Shown: piece by piece, positions 9,166 to 18,456 of the stretch
Position numbering within the stretch: position 1 is the stretch's first letter
Layout of the letters: each line of letters begins with the position of its first letter
DNA from: Acidobacteriota bacterium
GTDB taxonomy: Bacteria > Acidobacteriota > Thermoanaerobaculia > Gp7-AA8
Direction: 5' to 3'
NCBI GenBank assembly: GCA_016184115.1
Contig: JACPDH010000022.1
Span: 25,093 to 89,092, forward strand
Length of the DNA stretch: 64,000 nt
The notes under the pieces: model-generated
Told to the model about the DNA's origin: nothing
Database searches by the model: none
The model's input: the letters and a program-made list of their open reading frames with translations, nothing else
Made by a program: the position numbers and the translations under genes

Positions 9166-10323
9166 CTACGCAACACCGCCGGCCGCGGGTTCCTTCCGGT
9201 TTCTGGGCAGAACGATCCTGATCGCCTCGATCGCCTGACGAACGTCAGCTGACGCGTTCAGACGGCCGAGCGAGATCCGGACCGAACTGCGAGCATCTTC
9301 CTCCGAAAGACCCATCGCGAGCAACACATGGCTCGGTGCAATCCTCCCCGAGGAGCAGGCCGATCCGGTCGAGACCGCAACGCCTTCGAGATCGAGGCCG
9401 ATCACCATCCCTTCAGCATCGTACCCGGGAAGGCAGAGGCTCGAAGTATTGGGTAGACGCGCAGCCCCGGCGCCGAGGATCCTCGCCGTCGGAAGCATGG
9501 CGCAAACGCCAGCTTCGAGCTCGTCGCGAAGCGCGGCCATACGCGCCTCCCCTGCCGCGTCGTCGTCGATCTCTTCGACGGCTGCGGCGAATCCGGCGGC
9601 GAGCGGTACGCTTTCGGTTCCAGCGCGGCGGCGCCGCTCCTGAGCTCCACCGGTTACGAGAGGCGCCAGTTCGATGCCACGGCGGAGGAAGAGCGCGCCG
9701 ATCCCCTTCGGGCCATGCATCTTGTGTGCGGAGATCGCGACGCTGTCGGCTCCGAGCGCAACGGCGTCGAGCGGAATCCTGCCCGCCGCCTGCGACGCAT
9801 CACAATGAAGGCGCACGCCACGCGACTTGCAGATCTCGGCGATTCGCGCCACCGGCTGAACGATACCCGTCTCGTTGTTTGCGAGCATCACGGCGACGAT
9901 CCCGGTTCTCGCGCCGATCGCACTCTCAATTTCCGACGGGTCGACCGCACCTGACGCGCCGCAGCCCACAACCGTCACTTCGCACCCCTCGGCACGCAGC
10001 GCATCCGCCGTAGCGAGCACCGACGGATGCTCGATCGCCGTGACGATGACGTGGCAACGTTCACGCGTTCGCAACGCGACGCCTCGAACAGCTGTGTTAT
10101 TCGATTCAGAGCCGCCGCTCGTGAAGACGAGATCGCGCGCGGCGACGCCGAGGAACGATGCGACGATCTCACGGGACTCTTCGAGCATGTGACGCGCGAG
10201 CCGCCCTTCGGCGTGAACGCTCGAGGCGTTGCCACACAGCTCTCGCATCGCCCGCGCCGTCGCCTCGATCACGCTGGGAAACGGGGGGGCCGATGCGTTG
10301 TTGTCCAAATAGACTCGGCTCAT
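9166..10323 (-). CDS. Cysteine desulfurase (NifS/IscS type)
   Basis: A 385-residue PLP enzyme that takes sulfur from cysteine for Fe-S clusters or thiolation. The start at 10323 gives the family N-terminus MSRVYLDNNA; a longer upstream reading crosses the divergent gene and is rejected. Visible residues: IEHPS with H99, CDASQ with D175, SAHKMHGPKG with the PLP lysine K201, GTES, and the sulfur-carrying C323 in STGSACSSG. The start codon lies only 25 bases from that of the divergent GWxTD/VWA gene, so the promoters must overlap the coding starts. Confidence 0.94.
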   Translation of the reverse strand: MSRVYLDNNASAPPFPSVIEATARAMRELCGNASSVHAEGRLARHMLEESREIVASFLGVAARDLVFTSGGSESNNTAVRGVALRTRERCHVIVTAIEHPSVLATADALRAEGCEVTVVGCGASGAVDPSEIESAIGARTGIVAVMLANNETGIVQPVARIAEICKSRGVRLHCDASQAAGRIPLDAVALGADSVAISAHKMHGPKGIGALFLRRGIELAPLVTGGAQERRRRAGTESVPLAAGFAAAVEEIDDDAAGEARMAALRDELEAGVCAMLPTARILGAGAARLPNTSSLCLPGYDAEGMVIGLDLEGVAVSTGSACSSGRIAPSHVLLAMGLSEEDARSSVRISLGRLNASADVRQAIEAIRIVLPRNRKEPAAGGVA

Positions 10324-10348
10324 CGAAGTCGTTCGCGCGAGGTACTCG

Positions 10349-12994
10349 ATGATTCGAACAGCCGCCATCGTCCTGCTCACAGCGCTCTGCACCCTCAACG
10401 CCACCGCCGAGGACAACAATCCCTCGTCGTCAAAGGCGTCGGAACCGGGCAAGACGCAGGCGGCGCAACCCGCCAAAGACGCAACGCAGGATCCCGGGCT
10501 TCGGAAGCTCTCACGCCGCGAGCGGAAAGAGGCGATCCGCGAGCTGACCGAAAAGTACCGCGACTTTCTCGACAAGGTCGAGCCGATCATCCTCCCCGAC
10601 GAACTGAACGCCTTTCTCCTGCTGGAATCGGACGCCCAGCGCGACGTCTTCATCGACGAGTTCTGGCTTCGCCGCGACCCTGACCCGAAGACCTCGTACA
10701 ACGAGTACGAAGAGGACTATCAGCGCCGGCTCGAGGTCGCCAAGCTTCGATTCAAGTACCTTTCATCCGAGCGATCCCGCTTCCTGCTGATCAACAGCGA
10801 GCCCGACGAGATCATCGATTTCGGCTGCGAGCGCTACATCCAGCCGACACAGATCTGGATCTACAGCTATCTGCCCGGCTTCGGCGAACGCGCGATGTTC
10901 GTCTTCTACTACCCGAAATACGGAAGCGACTACATCTTGTACAACCCCGTCGGCACCCGCGATGAGCGTGAAGCGCGCTCGCAGCTCATCTCGCGCGACG
11001 GCGAGCAGTCGGGCTACGAGGCAATCTTCTTCGGCGAAGTCGCCAACGGTGTCCGGATGCTTCCCAAGATTCTGATGTGCCTGAACTCCGAGATCTTCCT
11101 CGAAGCGATCGGCAAGTCGGAGTACAACAAGATGATCCTCACGCGGACCTTCACCGCGCCGCAAGTCGACCAGGAAGGCGTTGCGAAGATCTTCGACCGG
11201 ATCGTCATGCAGGACGCGACCGCGGCGAAGATCTCTGCCGAGCTGAGCGTTCGCTTCCCGGGAAAGCGCGGAGCGCGCGTCGCCGCGGAAATGACGCTGC
11301 GGCTCAAGCGCGCCGAGCTGACCCCCAAAGAGCTCGAAGGAAGCTCGTACTACAACGTCGATGTCGTCGGCGAGATCCTCAAGGAAGGAAAGATGTTCGA
11401 GACCTTCCGTTACCGCTACGACTACCCCGCCGACGGAAGCCCCGAAACGATCCCCGTGATCGTCGAACGCTACCTCCGCCCTAACACGTACCTCGCGCGG
11501 ATGAAGGTCATCGACGTGAACGCGAACGTACAGGCGGTCGTGGAGCAGCTTCTCGAGGTACCGTACATCCAGGAATCGGCCGAGAAGCGCGATGCGAAAA
11601 CGGAGGCCGCGGGAACGATCGACCGAATGCAGACCGAGATTCGCCTCGGCGAGTCGCAACTCAAGATCGCGCCTCTCGCCGACGACATCCTCACCGGCCT
11701 CCAGCAGATCGAGGCGATGGTGTCCGGCGACGCGATCAAAGTCGTCGAGTTCTACCTCGACGGCAAGAAGGTCATGTCGAAGCGTGCACCACCGTTCCGC
11801 CTCGACCTCGATTTCGGCGAGGTGCCGCGCACAAGAAACGTACGTGCGGTCGGTCTAGACGAAAAGGGGAGCGTCGTCGCGGGCGACGACCTCACGTTGA
11901 ACGTCGGAACCGATCCGTTCCGCGTCCGTATCGCCTCGCCGCGCGTCGCCATGAGCGTCAGCGGCCCGCTCCGCGTCGCGATGGAAGCGAGCGTTCCCGA
12001 GAACAAGGAGCTCGAGCGGATCGAGCTCTTCTTCAACGAGACGCGGCTGTCGACGCTCTACACGCCCCCTTTCGTCGCGACGATCAACGTTCCGCCTAAC
12101 AAAGCGATCGGATACCTCCGCGCGGTCGCGTACCTCAAAGACGACACGGCGACTGCCCCGGCCGAGGACATCGTATTCATCAACACCCCCGACTTCATGC
12201 AGAACATCCAGGTTCTGCTCGTCGAGCTGCCGACTTCAGTCATCAACAACAAGGGCCATCACCTGACCGGCCTTTCGCAGCAGGACTTTCAAATCCTCGA
12301 CGAAAAGAAACCGGTCGAGATCGCGAAGTTCGAGTACCAGAAGGATCTACCCCTGTCGCTCGGCATGGCGTTCGACACTTCGGGATCGATGAGGCCGCGG
12401 CTCACGGAGGCGCAGCGCGCCGGCTTTCAGTTCTTCCGCAACGTCTTGCGGCCCGGCGACAAGGCATTCCTGCTGGGGTTCGATTCGCAGGCACTCGTCA
12501 TCCAGAAATGGACCGACTCGCTCGCCGGCCTGAATGCGGGGCTCGCAAGTCTCCGCGCGGAAGAGGCGACTGCGCTCTACGACGCGATCGTCTTCTCGCT
12601 CTACAACTTCAAGAACGTCAAAGGGCAGAAGGCTCTCGTCGTCATTTCCGATGGCAAGGACACCGCATCGCGATTCACGTTCGACCAGGCGGCAGAGTAC
12701 GCCCGCCGCACCGCGGTTCCGATCTACATCATCGCCATCGGGATCAAGACGACCGAAATCGACACCCGCTACAAGATGGGGAAGTTCGCGGCGGACACGG
12801 GAGGAGACATCTTCTACATCGAGAAGGCGTCGGATCTGGAGAGGGTGTACGACTCGATCCACACCGAGCTGCGCGCGCAGTACCTGCTCGGCTTCTACCC
12901 GCCAGGCGAGGTCCAGCCGGGAGGGAAATGGCGGGAGGTCAGCGTGCGGTCGTCACAGGGAAAGGCGCGGACGATCGCGGGATACTACCCGTAG
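10349..12994 (+). CDS. Exported GWxTD-domain protein with C-terminal VWA domain
   Basis: An 881-residue protein with a signal peptide (about 1-20). Residues ~60-190 match the GWxTD domain (EFWLRRDPDPKTSYNEYEEDYQRRL). A long beta-rich middle follows, and from ~640 a VWA domain of the type annotated as VWFA-related acidobacterial. The MIDAS motif DTSGS is intact (D676, S678, S680), followed by SDGKDTAS. The protein is probably periplasmic or surface-exposed and binds protein partners through a metal ion. The fusion of both domains is typical of Acidobacteriota. Function unknown. Confidence 0.88.
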   Translation: MIRTAAIVLLTALCTLNATAEDNNPSSSKASEPGKTQAAQPAKDATQDPGLRKLSRRERKEAIRELTEKYRDFLDKVEPIILPDELNAFLLLESDAQRDVFIDEFWLRRDPDPKTSYNEYEEDYQRRLEVAKLRFKYLSSERSRFLLINSEPDEIIDFGCERYIQPTQIWIYSYLPGFGERAMFVFYYPKYGSDYILYNPVGTRDEREARSQLISRDGEQSGYEAIFFGEVANGVRMLPKILMCLNSEIFLEAIGKSEYNKMILTRTFTAPQVDQEGVAKIFDRIVMQDATAAKISAELSVRFPGKRGARVAAEMTLRLKRAELTPKELEGSSYYNVDVVGEILKEGKMFETFRYRYDYPADGSPETIPVIVERYLRPNTYLARMKVIDVNANVQAVVEQLLEVPYIQESAEKRDAKTEAAGTIDRMQTEIRLGESQLKIAPLADDILTGLQQIEAMVSGDAIKVVEFYLDGKKVMSKRAPPFRLDLDFGEVPRTRNVRAVGLDEKGSVVAGDDLTLNVGTDPFRVRIASPRVAMSVSGPLRVAMEASVPENKELERIELFFNETRLSTLYTPPFVATINVPPNKAIGYLRAVAYLKDDTATAPAEDIVFINTPDFMQNIQVLLVELPTSVINNKGHHLTGLSQQDFQILDEKKPVEIAKFEYQKDLPLSLGMAFDTSGSMRPRLTEAQRAGFQFFRNVLRPGDKAFLLGFDSQALVIQKWTDSLAGLNAGLASLRAEEATALYDAIVFSLYNFKNVKGQKALVVISDGKDTASRFTFDQAAEYARRTAVPIYIIAIGIKTTEIDTRYKMGKFAADTGGDIFYIEKASDLERVYDSIHTELRAQYLLGFYPPGEVQPGGKWREVSVRSSQGKARTIAGYYP

Positions 12995-13003
12995 CGGCAC
13001 CAG

Positions 13004-13024
13004 GAGTTGAGAGTTGAGAATCGA
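13004..13024. repeat. Short heptad repeat (GAGTTGA)
   Basis: Three 7-bp units, GAGTTGA, GAGTTGA, GAATCGA, fill most of the 36-base gap between two convergent genes. It matches in unit length, but not in sequence, the other heptad arrays of the window. Confidence 0.65.
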
Positions 13025-13030
13025 AGAACC

Positions 13031-13981
13031 TCAATCCTTCCCCTCTCCTCGTTCCGCTTTCCGTTCCGCGGCAACCCGCTCGCGTTCGTCCGCGGCGGCC
13101 TGGCGCCTGTCGTTCGCTTCACCCTTGATCCGTTCCGCGATCGCGCACCCGGTCGGAGTCATGGCAAGTCCGCCCTCGGCGGTTTCCTTCAGCCCTCGTG
13201 GCAGCGCGCGACCGATGCGCACCATGGCGTCAATGATCTCGTCCATTGGAATGATCGACTGCACTCCAGCGAGCGCGAGCTGTGCTGCCGTAAGGCCGTG
13301 CACCGCGTAAAACGAGTTCCGCTTCACGCATGGAACCTCGACCAGCCCGCCGACGGGATCGCAGACGAGACCGAGCACGTTCTTGAGCGCGAGCGCTCCC
13401 GCCTGAACGCATTCGCGCGTCGTGCCGCCCTTCATGTATGCGATTGCTGCGGCGCCCATCGCGGTGGCGACTCCAACTTCGTTCTGGCAGCCGCCGGCTG
13501 CCCCCGAAATGTTCGCCTTGAGTGAAACGAGCGAGCCGACACCGCCAGCGACGACGAGCCCGCGGATCGTCTTCTCCGGTGCGACGTTGCGCTCCTCCTC
13601 GAGCGCGAGCAGCATGCCGGGGACGACCCCTCCTGCGCCCGCGGTGGGTGCCGCGACGATGACTCCCATCCGCGAGTTCTCGTCCATCACGGCGAGCGAA
13701 TAGATCATCGTCTTGACGGTGAGTGGATCGAGAAAGGTCTTACCGGCGTCGAATGCGGCCGCCATCGTCAACGCCTCGCCACCGACGAGCTTGCCCATCG
13801 ACAATCCCGCGTTCAATTTCCCGCGCCTGACGCACTCCCACATCACCTCGCGGCGCTTGGCGAGTGCGTCGAGGATCTGCTGCTGCGTGAAGCCACTCTC
13901 CTCCGCATCGGCGTCGAGCAGCACCTGTGCGAGGTCGCGGCCTTCACCGGCCGCCAGCAGTTCGTTGAAGCTTGCGATCAT
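13031..13981 (-). CDS. sdaAA: L-serine dehydratase, iron-sulfur-dependent, alpha subunit
   Basis: A 316-residue subunit of the [4Fe-4S] serine dehydratase that deaminates L-serine to pyruvate and ammonia. Cluster cysteine candidates are C165 (GGCQNEVG), C207 (LVCDPVGG) and C218 (VPCVKRN). APTAGAGG lies at 111-118. The normal domain is followed by an unusual charged tail (after ~290: RRQAAADERERVAAERKAERGEGKD). The beta subunit gene lies 29 bases upstream, so the enzyme is the two-gene form. Confidence 0.95.
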   Translation of the reverse strand: MIASFNELLAAGEGRDLAQVLLDADAEESGFTQQQILDALAKRREVMWECVRRGKLNAGLSMGKLVGGEALTMAAAFDAGKTFLDPLTVKTMIYSLAVMDENSRMGVIVAAPTAGAGGVVPGMLLALEEERNVAPEKTIRGLVVAGGVGSLVSLKANISGAAGGCQNEVGVATAMGAAAIAYMKGGTTRECVQAGALALKNVLGLVCDPVGGLVEVPCVKRNSFYAVHGLTAAQLALAGVQSIIPMDEIIDAMVRIGRALPRGLKETAEGGLAMTPTGCAIAERIKGEANDRRQAAADERERVAAERKAERGEGKD

Positions 13982-14010
13982 TCATTCTCCGTAGTGGGCG
14001 CACCGTCCCG

Positions 14011-14688
14011 TCAAGGGATCCTGTCCAAATACCTCGCATCGTCCATCTCGTCGAGCGCGAGGATCTTTGCCAGCCCTTGCGACGACAGCGGCGAGTCGAC
14101 ATCGACCTGCATGAACGCGTCCTTCCCCCGCTCCTTGCGTGAGCACGAGAGCGACGCGATGTTGATGCCTTCCCGGGCGATCGCTTCCGCGACCTGATGA
14201 ATCATTCCAATCCGGTCGCGATAGAAGAGAAGCAGGGTCGGCGAATCGCCCTTATATCGCGCCGAGAAACCGTTGATGCTGAAGACCTCGATCGCCGCGC
14301 CACCGATCGACGAGCCGACGATCTCCACCTCCCGCGCCGCACCCTTCGCTACGATCCGCACCGTGTTGGGGTGCACATCGCCGAGATCCTCTTCGGCGAA
14401 GTCGACATCGACACCAAGCTGCTCCGCGATCCGTATCGCCTCCGGAATGCGATGGTCGTGAACGTCGAGCCCGAGGGCGCCGCCGACGAGGGCGAAGTCG
14501 GAGCCGTGCCCGCGGAACGTCCGCTCGAGCGGCGGATGGAGAAAGAAGCGAAGCATCACCGGATCTTCGCCGAGAATCTCGTGCGCGACGCGGCCCAGGC
14601 GCGCAGTCCCCGCAGTGTGCGAGCTCGACGGGCCAACCATCACGGGCCCCATGACGTCGAGGATCGGTATCTTGCGATCTGTTCTCAC
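14011..14688 (-). CDS. sdaAB: L-serine dehydratase, iron-sulfur-dependent, beta subunit
   Basis: A 225-residue protein with the typical N-terminal VMGPVMVGPSSSHTAG motif and a C-terminal ACT-like regulatory domain (roughly 145-215, containing NIASLSCSRKERG). It pairs with the downstream alpha subunit. Translation starts 44 bases downstream of the stop of the BtpA-like gene on the same strand; a shared transcript is possible. Confidence 0.93.
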   Translation of the reverse strand: MRTDRKIPILDVMGPVMVGPSSSHTAGTARLGRVAHEILGEDPVMLRFFLHPPLERTFRGHGSDFALVGGALGLDVHDHRIPEAIRIAEQLGVDVDFAEEDLGDVHPNTVRIVAKGAAREVEIVGSSIGGAAIEVFSINGFSARYKGDSPTLLLFYRDRIGMIHQVAEAIAREGINIASLSCSRKERGKDAFMQVDVDSPLSSQGLAKILALDEMDDARYLDRIP

Positions 14689-14732
14689 GGTCGCAATTCT
14701 ACAGGAGGGGCGCGGTTTCGCTCGCTTGCGCG

Positions 14733-15542
14733 TCAGAGAAGCGTCGCGACCGCATCGACGACCGCACGGACGCGGGCACGCTCCACGGGAGCGGCGACGT
14801 CGCCGTCGCGTTTGAGCGACGTTCCGACGATCGCGCCGTCGATCAGGCCCCGATAGCGTCGAGCGTTCATTTCGGTCAACCCCGAACCGATCAATAGCGG
14901 CGCGTCGGGTACCGCGCTGCGCAGAAGCACAAAGCGGTGCGGATCGGCCTCGCCGCCAGTTTCGGCGCCGCTCCCGACGATCGCATCGGCAAGACCGCGG
15001 TAGCGGAGGTCCTTTGCCGACTGTGCGGGATCGATCGCGGCGATCGGCGCCGCATGCTTGACCAGGTGGTCGGCGAAGATCGCGACCGACGCCGCACCAA
15101 GCTCGCGCCTTCGGCGCAGAACCGTTGCGGCATCCCCTTCGATGACGCCCTGGTCGGTGAGCATCGCGCCGCTGTGGACATTGATCCTGATAAACGCCGC
15201 ACCAGTCGCCACGGCGATCGCGAGCGCGGCAAGTCCGTCGCTGCGCAGCGCGTTGACGCCGAACGGAATCGTCACTTCGCGGGCGATTTCCCCGATCACG
15301 CGCGACATCGCCGCGATCGTCTCCGCCTGAACCGTTTTTCCGAACGGCTTGTCGCCAAAGTTCTCGATCACCAACCCGGCTGCTCCTCCCTCCGCGATCG
15401 CCTTCGCGTCGCCGACGGCGTGGTCGATCACCTCGGCGATCGATCCGCCAAACAACGGGGCACCGGGCAAAGGCAGTAAGTGCACCATGCCGAAGACCGG
15501 CATCTCACCGAATCGGGCGTGGAACGAAGCGAGGTCGAGCAT
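14733..15542 (-). CDS. BtpA/SgcQ family protein
   Basis: A 269-residue TIM-barrel-like protein. Motifs include FGMVHLLPLPGAP, GLVIENFGDKPF, FIRINVHSGAMLTDQG, and GSGLTEMNA with GTSLKRDG at the end, all typical of the BtpA family (named for cyanobacterial photosystem I biogenesis, but widespread in non-phototrophs). No photosynthesis genes are present, so the substrate is unknown. An in-frame start 30 bases further upstream (15572) is possible. It is divergent from the sigma-factor gene with ~60 bases between. Confidence 0.87.
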   Translation of the reverse strand: MLDLASFHARFGEMPVFGMVHLLPLPGAPLFGGSIAEVIDHAVGDAKAIAEGGAAGLVIENFGDKPFGKTVQAETIAAMSRVIGEIAREVTIPFGVNALRSDGLAALAIAVATGAAFIRINVHSGAMLTDQGVIEGDAATVLRRRRELGAASVAIFADHLVKHAAPIAAIDPAQSAKDLRYRGLADAIVGSGAETGGEADPHRFVLLRSAVPDAPLLIGSGLTEMNARRYRGLIDGAIVGTSLKRDGDVAAPVERARVRAVVDAVATLL

Positions 15543-15605
15543 CGGGCAATCATACGCGATGGGTGCCTTCAAACATGGCCTCCGCTATCATGCGGCTCCA
15601 CCTCC

Positions 15606-16346
15606 ATGATGGATCGCGACACGGCAATCGGCGGCGGGAGCTCGCGCTTCCCTGTGACTCGCGCAAGCGTCGTCGAATCGCTCCGCAGCGACGACGCCGA
15701 CGCGCGCCGGCGGGCGTGCGAGCGGCTCGTCGCGCTCTACTGGAAGCCGCTATACAAGTACGCCCGCCTCAAGTGGAATCGTTCCAATGAAGACGCGAAG
15801 GACCTGATTCAGGGATTCTTCACAATCGCGCTCGAGCGAGAGTCGCTTGCAACATTCGATCCGTCCCGCGCGAGCTTTCGCACGTTCCTCCGCCTTCTGC
15901 TCGATCGCTACGCATCAAACGAGCTCAAGAGCGCGAGTTGCATCAAACGAGGCGGCGACACCGTGACGCTCGATTTCGACGCCGCTGAGGATGAACTGGC
16001 CCGCATCGCTGCCAGCAGACCTGACCCCGAAGAGCTGCTCCGACGCGAATGGGTACGCTCGCTCTTCGGCGACGCCGTGGATCGGCTTCGATCGGAGCTC
16101 GACGATTCGGGTCGAGCGCAACAGTTCCGCCTCTTTGAGTCCGTCGATCTCGACGATGCTGCCTCGCGGCCATCGTACCGGGAGCTCGCCGCGCGGCTTG
16201 GCCTAACAGAAACGAAGGTCACGAACGATCTGGCGGCCGCGCGACGCAGGTTTCGCGCCATCGTCCTCGAGACGCTCCGCGACGTGACGGCGTCGGAGCT
16301 GGAATTCCGCGCCGAAGTGCGCGCGGTGCTGGGGATCGAACCGTGA
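15606..16346 (+). CDS. ECF-like sigma-70 factor linked to a kinase
   Basis: A 246-residue protein (start at the first of two adjacent ATG codons). The N-terminal FPVTRASVVESL, then LYWKPLYKYARLKWNRSNEDAKDLIQGFF is sigma region 2 of the planctomycete/acidobacterium ECF group that often sits beside Ser/Thr kinases. Region 4 is the helix-turn-helix near 195-230 (SYRELAARLGLTETKVTNDLAAARRRF). The stop overlaps the kinase start (GTGA), so both are made together. No anti-sigma gene is adjacent; control by phosphorylation is a reasonable guess. Confidence 0.88.
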   Translation: MMDRDTAIGGGSSRFPVTRASVVESLRSDDADARRRACERLVALYWKPLYKYARLKWNRSNEDAKDLIQGFFTIALERESLATFDPSRASFRTFLRLLLDRYASNELKSASCIKRGGDTVTLDFDAAEDELARIAASRPDPEELLRREWVRSLFGDAVDRLRSELDDSGRAQQFRLFESVDLDDAASRPSYRELAARLGLTETKVTNDLAAARRRFRAIVLETLRDVTASELEFRAEVRAVLGIEP

Positions 16347-17353
16347 TCTGGATCTCCGACGATGCGATCGCGCGGCTCGGCGCTCTCCCCGACATGCCCG
16401 ACTTCACCGGCACACGCTACCGGTTGCTCAACGAGATCGACCGAGGCGGGATGGGAGTCATCTACGCCGCGGAAGACGCAGCACTCGGGCGTGAAGTTGC
16501 GATCAAGGTGCTGCGCGATGGACTCATCCGCCACGATGCGGCCGACCGCCTCGAGCGTGAAGCAAAGATCCTAGCCGCGCTCGAGCACCCAGGCATCGTT
16601 CCAGTGCACGACGCCGGGATGCTCGCCGACGGGCGCGCCTGGTATGTCATGAAGCGCGTCCGTGGCGCTCGCGTCGACACGATCGCGCGCTCCGGGCTCT
16701 CAGTCGCCGAGGCATTGCGCCTCTTCGTCAGAGCTTGCGAACCGGTCGCCTTCGCCCACGCGCGAGGAGTCGTCCATCGCGACCTCAAACCCGAGAACAT
16801 CATGGTCGGAGAGTTCGGCGAAGTCCTCGTGATGGACTGGGGCGTCGCGAAGCTCCTCGGGGACGAGTGCGCTGCAGCAGTGGCTTCTCGTCCTCCATCG
16901 ACCGTGACGCATCGCGCCGATCCGCTCGGCCATGCTGCCGGTCGATCCCTGACATCCGACGGCGACCTCATCGGCACTCGCGGCTACATGGCTCCCGAGC
17001 AGGAACGTGGAGAGACCCGGGCCATCAGCACGCGGACCGATGTCTGGGCCCTCGGTACGATCCTGGGCGAGCTGGCGCTTGCAGCGACTGCGCACGAGCG
17101 CGCGCGAATTCCGAAAGCGCTCACCGCGATCATTGCGAAAGCTACCGCGCTCGATCCCTCGGATCGCTACGCCACCGCAGCCGAGCTGGCGGCCGACATC
17201 GTCCGCTTCGGCGATGGCAATCGCGTCGAGGCCCACAAGGAGGCTCCCTGGGAACGGATCGGACGCTGGGTCCGGAGGAACAAAGTGGCAGTCGCAGTCG
17301 TGCTCGCCTATCTCGCCATGAGAGCAGTCATCTTTCTCTGGTTCGGGCGCTGA
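16343..17353 (+). CDS. Membrane-anchored Ser/Thr protein kinase
   Basis: A 336-residue PknB-type kinase starting with GTG inside the sigma-factor stop. The glycine loop is DRGGMG, the ATP lysine K55 (VAIKVL), the catalytic loop HRDLKPEN (145-152), and the metal-binding motif is DWG (165-167), a common variant of DFG. GYMAPEQ marks the activation segment end. A single membrane helix closes the protein (about 312-334, VAVAVVLAYLAMRAVIFLWF) and leaves almost no extracytoplasmic part. Its likely partner is the co-translated sigma factor. Confidence 0.92.
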   Translation: MIWISDDAIARLGALPDMPDFTGTRYRLLNEIDRGGMGVIYAAEDAALGREVAIKVLRDGLIRHDAADRLEREAKILAALEHPGIVPVHDAGMLADGRAWYVMKRVRGARVDTIARSGLSVAEALRLFVRACEPVAFAHARGVVHRDLKPENIMVGEFGEVLVMDWGVAKLLGDECAAAVASRPPSTVTHRADPLGHAAGRSLTSDGDLIGTRGYMAPEQERGETRAISTRTDVWALGTILGELALAATAHERARIPKALTAIIAKATALDPSDRYATAAELAADIVRFGDGNRVEAHKEAPWERIGRWVRRNKVAVAVVLAYLAMRAVIFLWFGR

Positions 17354-17439
17354 GCGGAGAGCGGTCAAAGGGAATCGACGATTCGTTGAATAGAAGAGAT
17401 GAACGGGTTCGACTCGAGCTCGACACGAGAGGAGATGCG

Positions 17440-17805
17440 ATGAACAAGGTGCTGCTTGGACTGCTTCTTGGAGGGTTCCTCGGTGTATTCGACGGCTTGA
17501 CTGCCTGGCTGACGCCGGCAGTGCGGCCGATGATCATCGAAATCGTCGTCGGCTCGACGATCAAAGGCATGATCGCCGGCATCGCCGCGGGATGGTTCGC
17601 GCGCAAGGTCCACTCGGTGCCCGCCGGCATCGCGTTCGGCCTCGCGGTCGGCCTCCTGCTCGCATACGGCATTGCCGCAATGCCCGACGCGAACGGAAAT
17701 CACTACTACTTCGAGATCATGCTTCCCGGGAGCATTCTCGGAGCGGTCGTCGGCTGGGCGACTCAGAGGTACGGAAAAGCTGCCGAGCCGGTCTCCGCAC
17801 GTTGA
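17440..17805 (+). CDS. Small integral membrane protein
   Basis: A 121-residue protein preceded by a good ribosome binding site (GAGAGGAG). It has about four hydrophobic segments with glycine-rich helices (LLGLLLGGFLGVF, IKGMIAGIAAGWF, AGIAFGLAVGLLLAYGIA, ILGAVVGWAT). I do not recognise a family. It follows the kinase by 86 bases and precedes the DUF4287 gene by 42. Confidence 0.78.
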   Translation: MNKVLLGLLLGGFLGVFDGLTAWLTPAVRPMIIEIVVGSTIKGMIAGIAAGWFARKVHSVPAGIAFGLAVGLLLAYGIAAMPDANGNHYYFEIMLPGSILGAVVGWATQRYGKAAEPVSAR

Positions 17806-17847
17806 TGAAACTGCGATCGACCTCACAACAAAGGCCGGGAGGGAATC

Positions 17848-18423
17848 ATGGCCGAGATGGAAAAGGCACTCGCGACGCAGATCGCGAACATCGAGAAAAA
17901 GACAGGGAAATCGCTCGAACAGCTCACCGCCGCAATCGGCAAGTGCGGTAAGTCGAAGCATGGAGAGATCCGTTCGTGGCTAATGGAGACCTACGGCATC
18001 GGCCACGGCGACGCGAACACGCTGACGCACGTCGCCCTCAAGTCCGATGGCGAGAGCGCGGCGAAGGCCGCCGGGGCGACGACCGACGACGTCCTCAACG
18101 AGATCTACTCGGGGAAGAAGGAGCACCAGCGCCCGATCCATGAGAAGCTGATGGCAGCGATCAACGGCTTCGGCGCATTCGAGGTCGCCCCGAAGAAGGG
18201 CTACGTATCGCTCCGTCGCAAGAAGCAGTTCGCGATGCTCGGTCCGAAGACGAACGACCGCTTCGAGCTCGGCATCAATCTCAAGGACGCGGTCGACCAT
18301 CCTCTCGTGAACGCCGTACCGCCCGGCGGCATGTGCCAGTACGTCGCCGCGCTGACTTCCCCGGATCAGGTCGACGCGAAGCTCATCGCCGTCGTGAAGC
18401 GCGCATTCGAGGCGGCAGGTTAG
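17848..18423 (+). CDS. DUF4287/DUF5655 domain protein
   Basis: A 191-residue soluble protein with a GGAGGG ribosome binding site before ATG. The N-terminal ~70 residues (KTGKSLEQLTAAIGKCGKSKHGEIRSWLMETYGIGHGDANTL) fit DUF4287; the C-terminal half (IHEKLMAAINGFGAFEVAPKKGYVSLRRKKQFAML) fits DUF5655. The pairing is common in soil bacteria, with no proven function. Confidence 0.85.
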   Translation: MAEMEKALATQIANIEKKTGKSLEQLTAAIGKCGKSKHGEIRSWLMETYGIGHGDANTLTHVALKSDGESAAKAAGATTDDVLNEIYSGKKEHQRPIHEKLMAAINGFGAFEVAPKKGYVSLRRKKQFAMLGPKTNDRFELGINLKDAVDHPLVNAVPPGGMCQYVAALTSPDQVDAKLIAVVKRAFEAAG

Positions 18424-18456
18424 GAGTCTGCGGGGCCGGCCGCTGGCCTCGCCCTC

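Noticed and set aside
9166..10701. Longer cysteine desulfurase with ~125 extra N-terminal residues
   Set aside because: The extra part is antisense to the GWxTD gene and precedes the conserved MSRVYLDNNA start.
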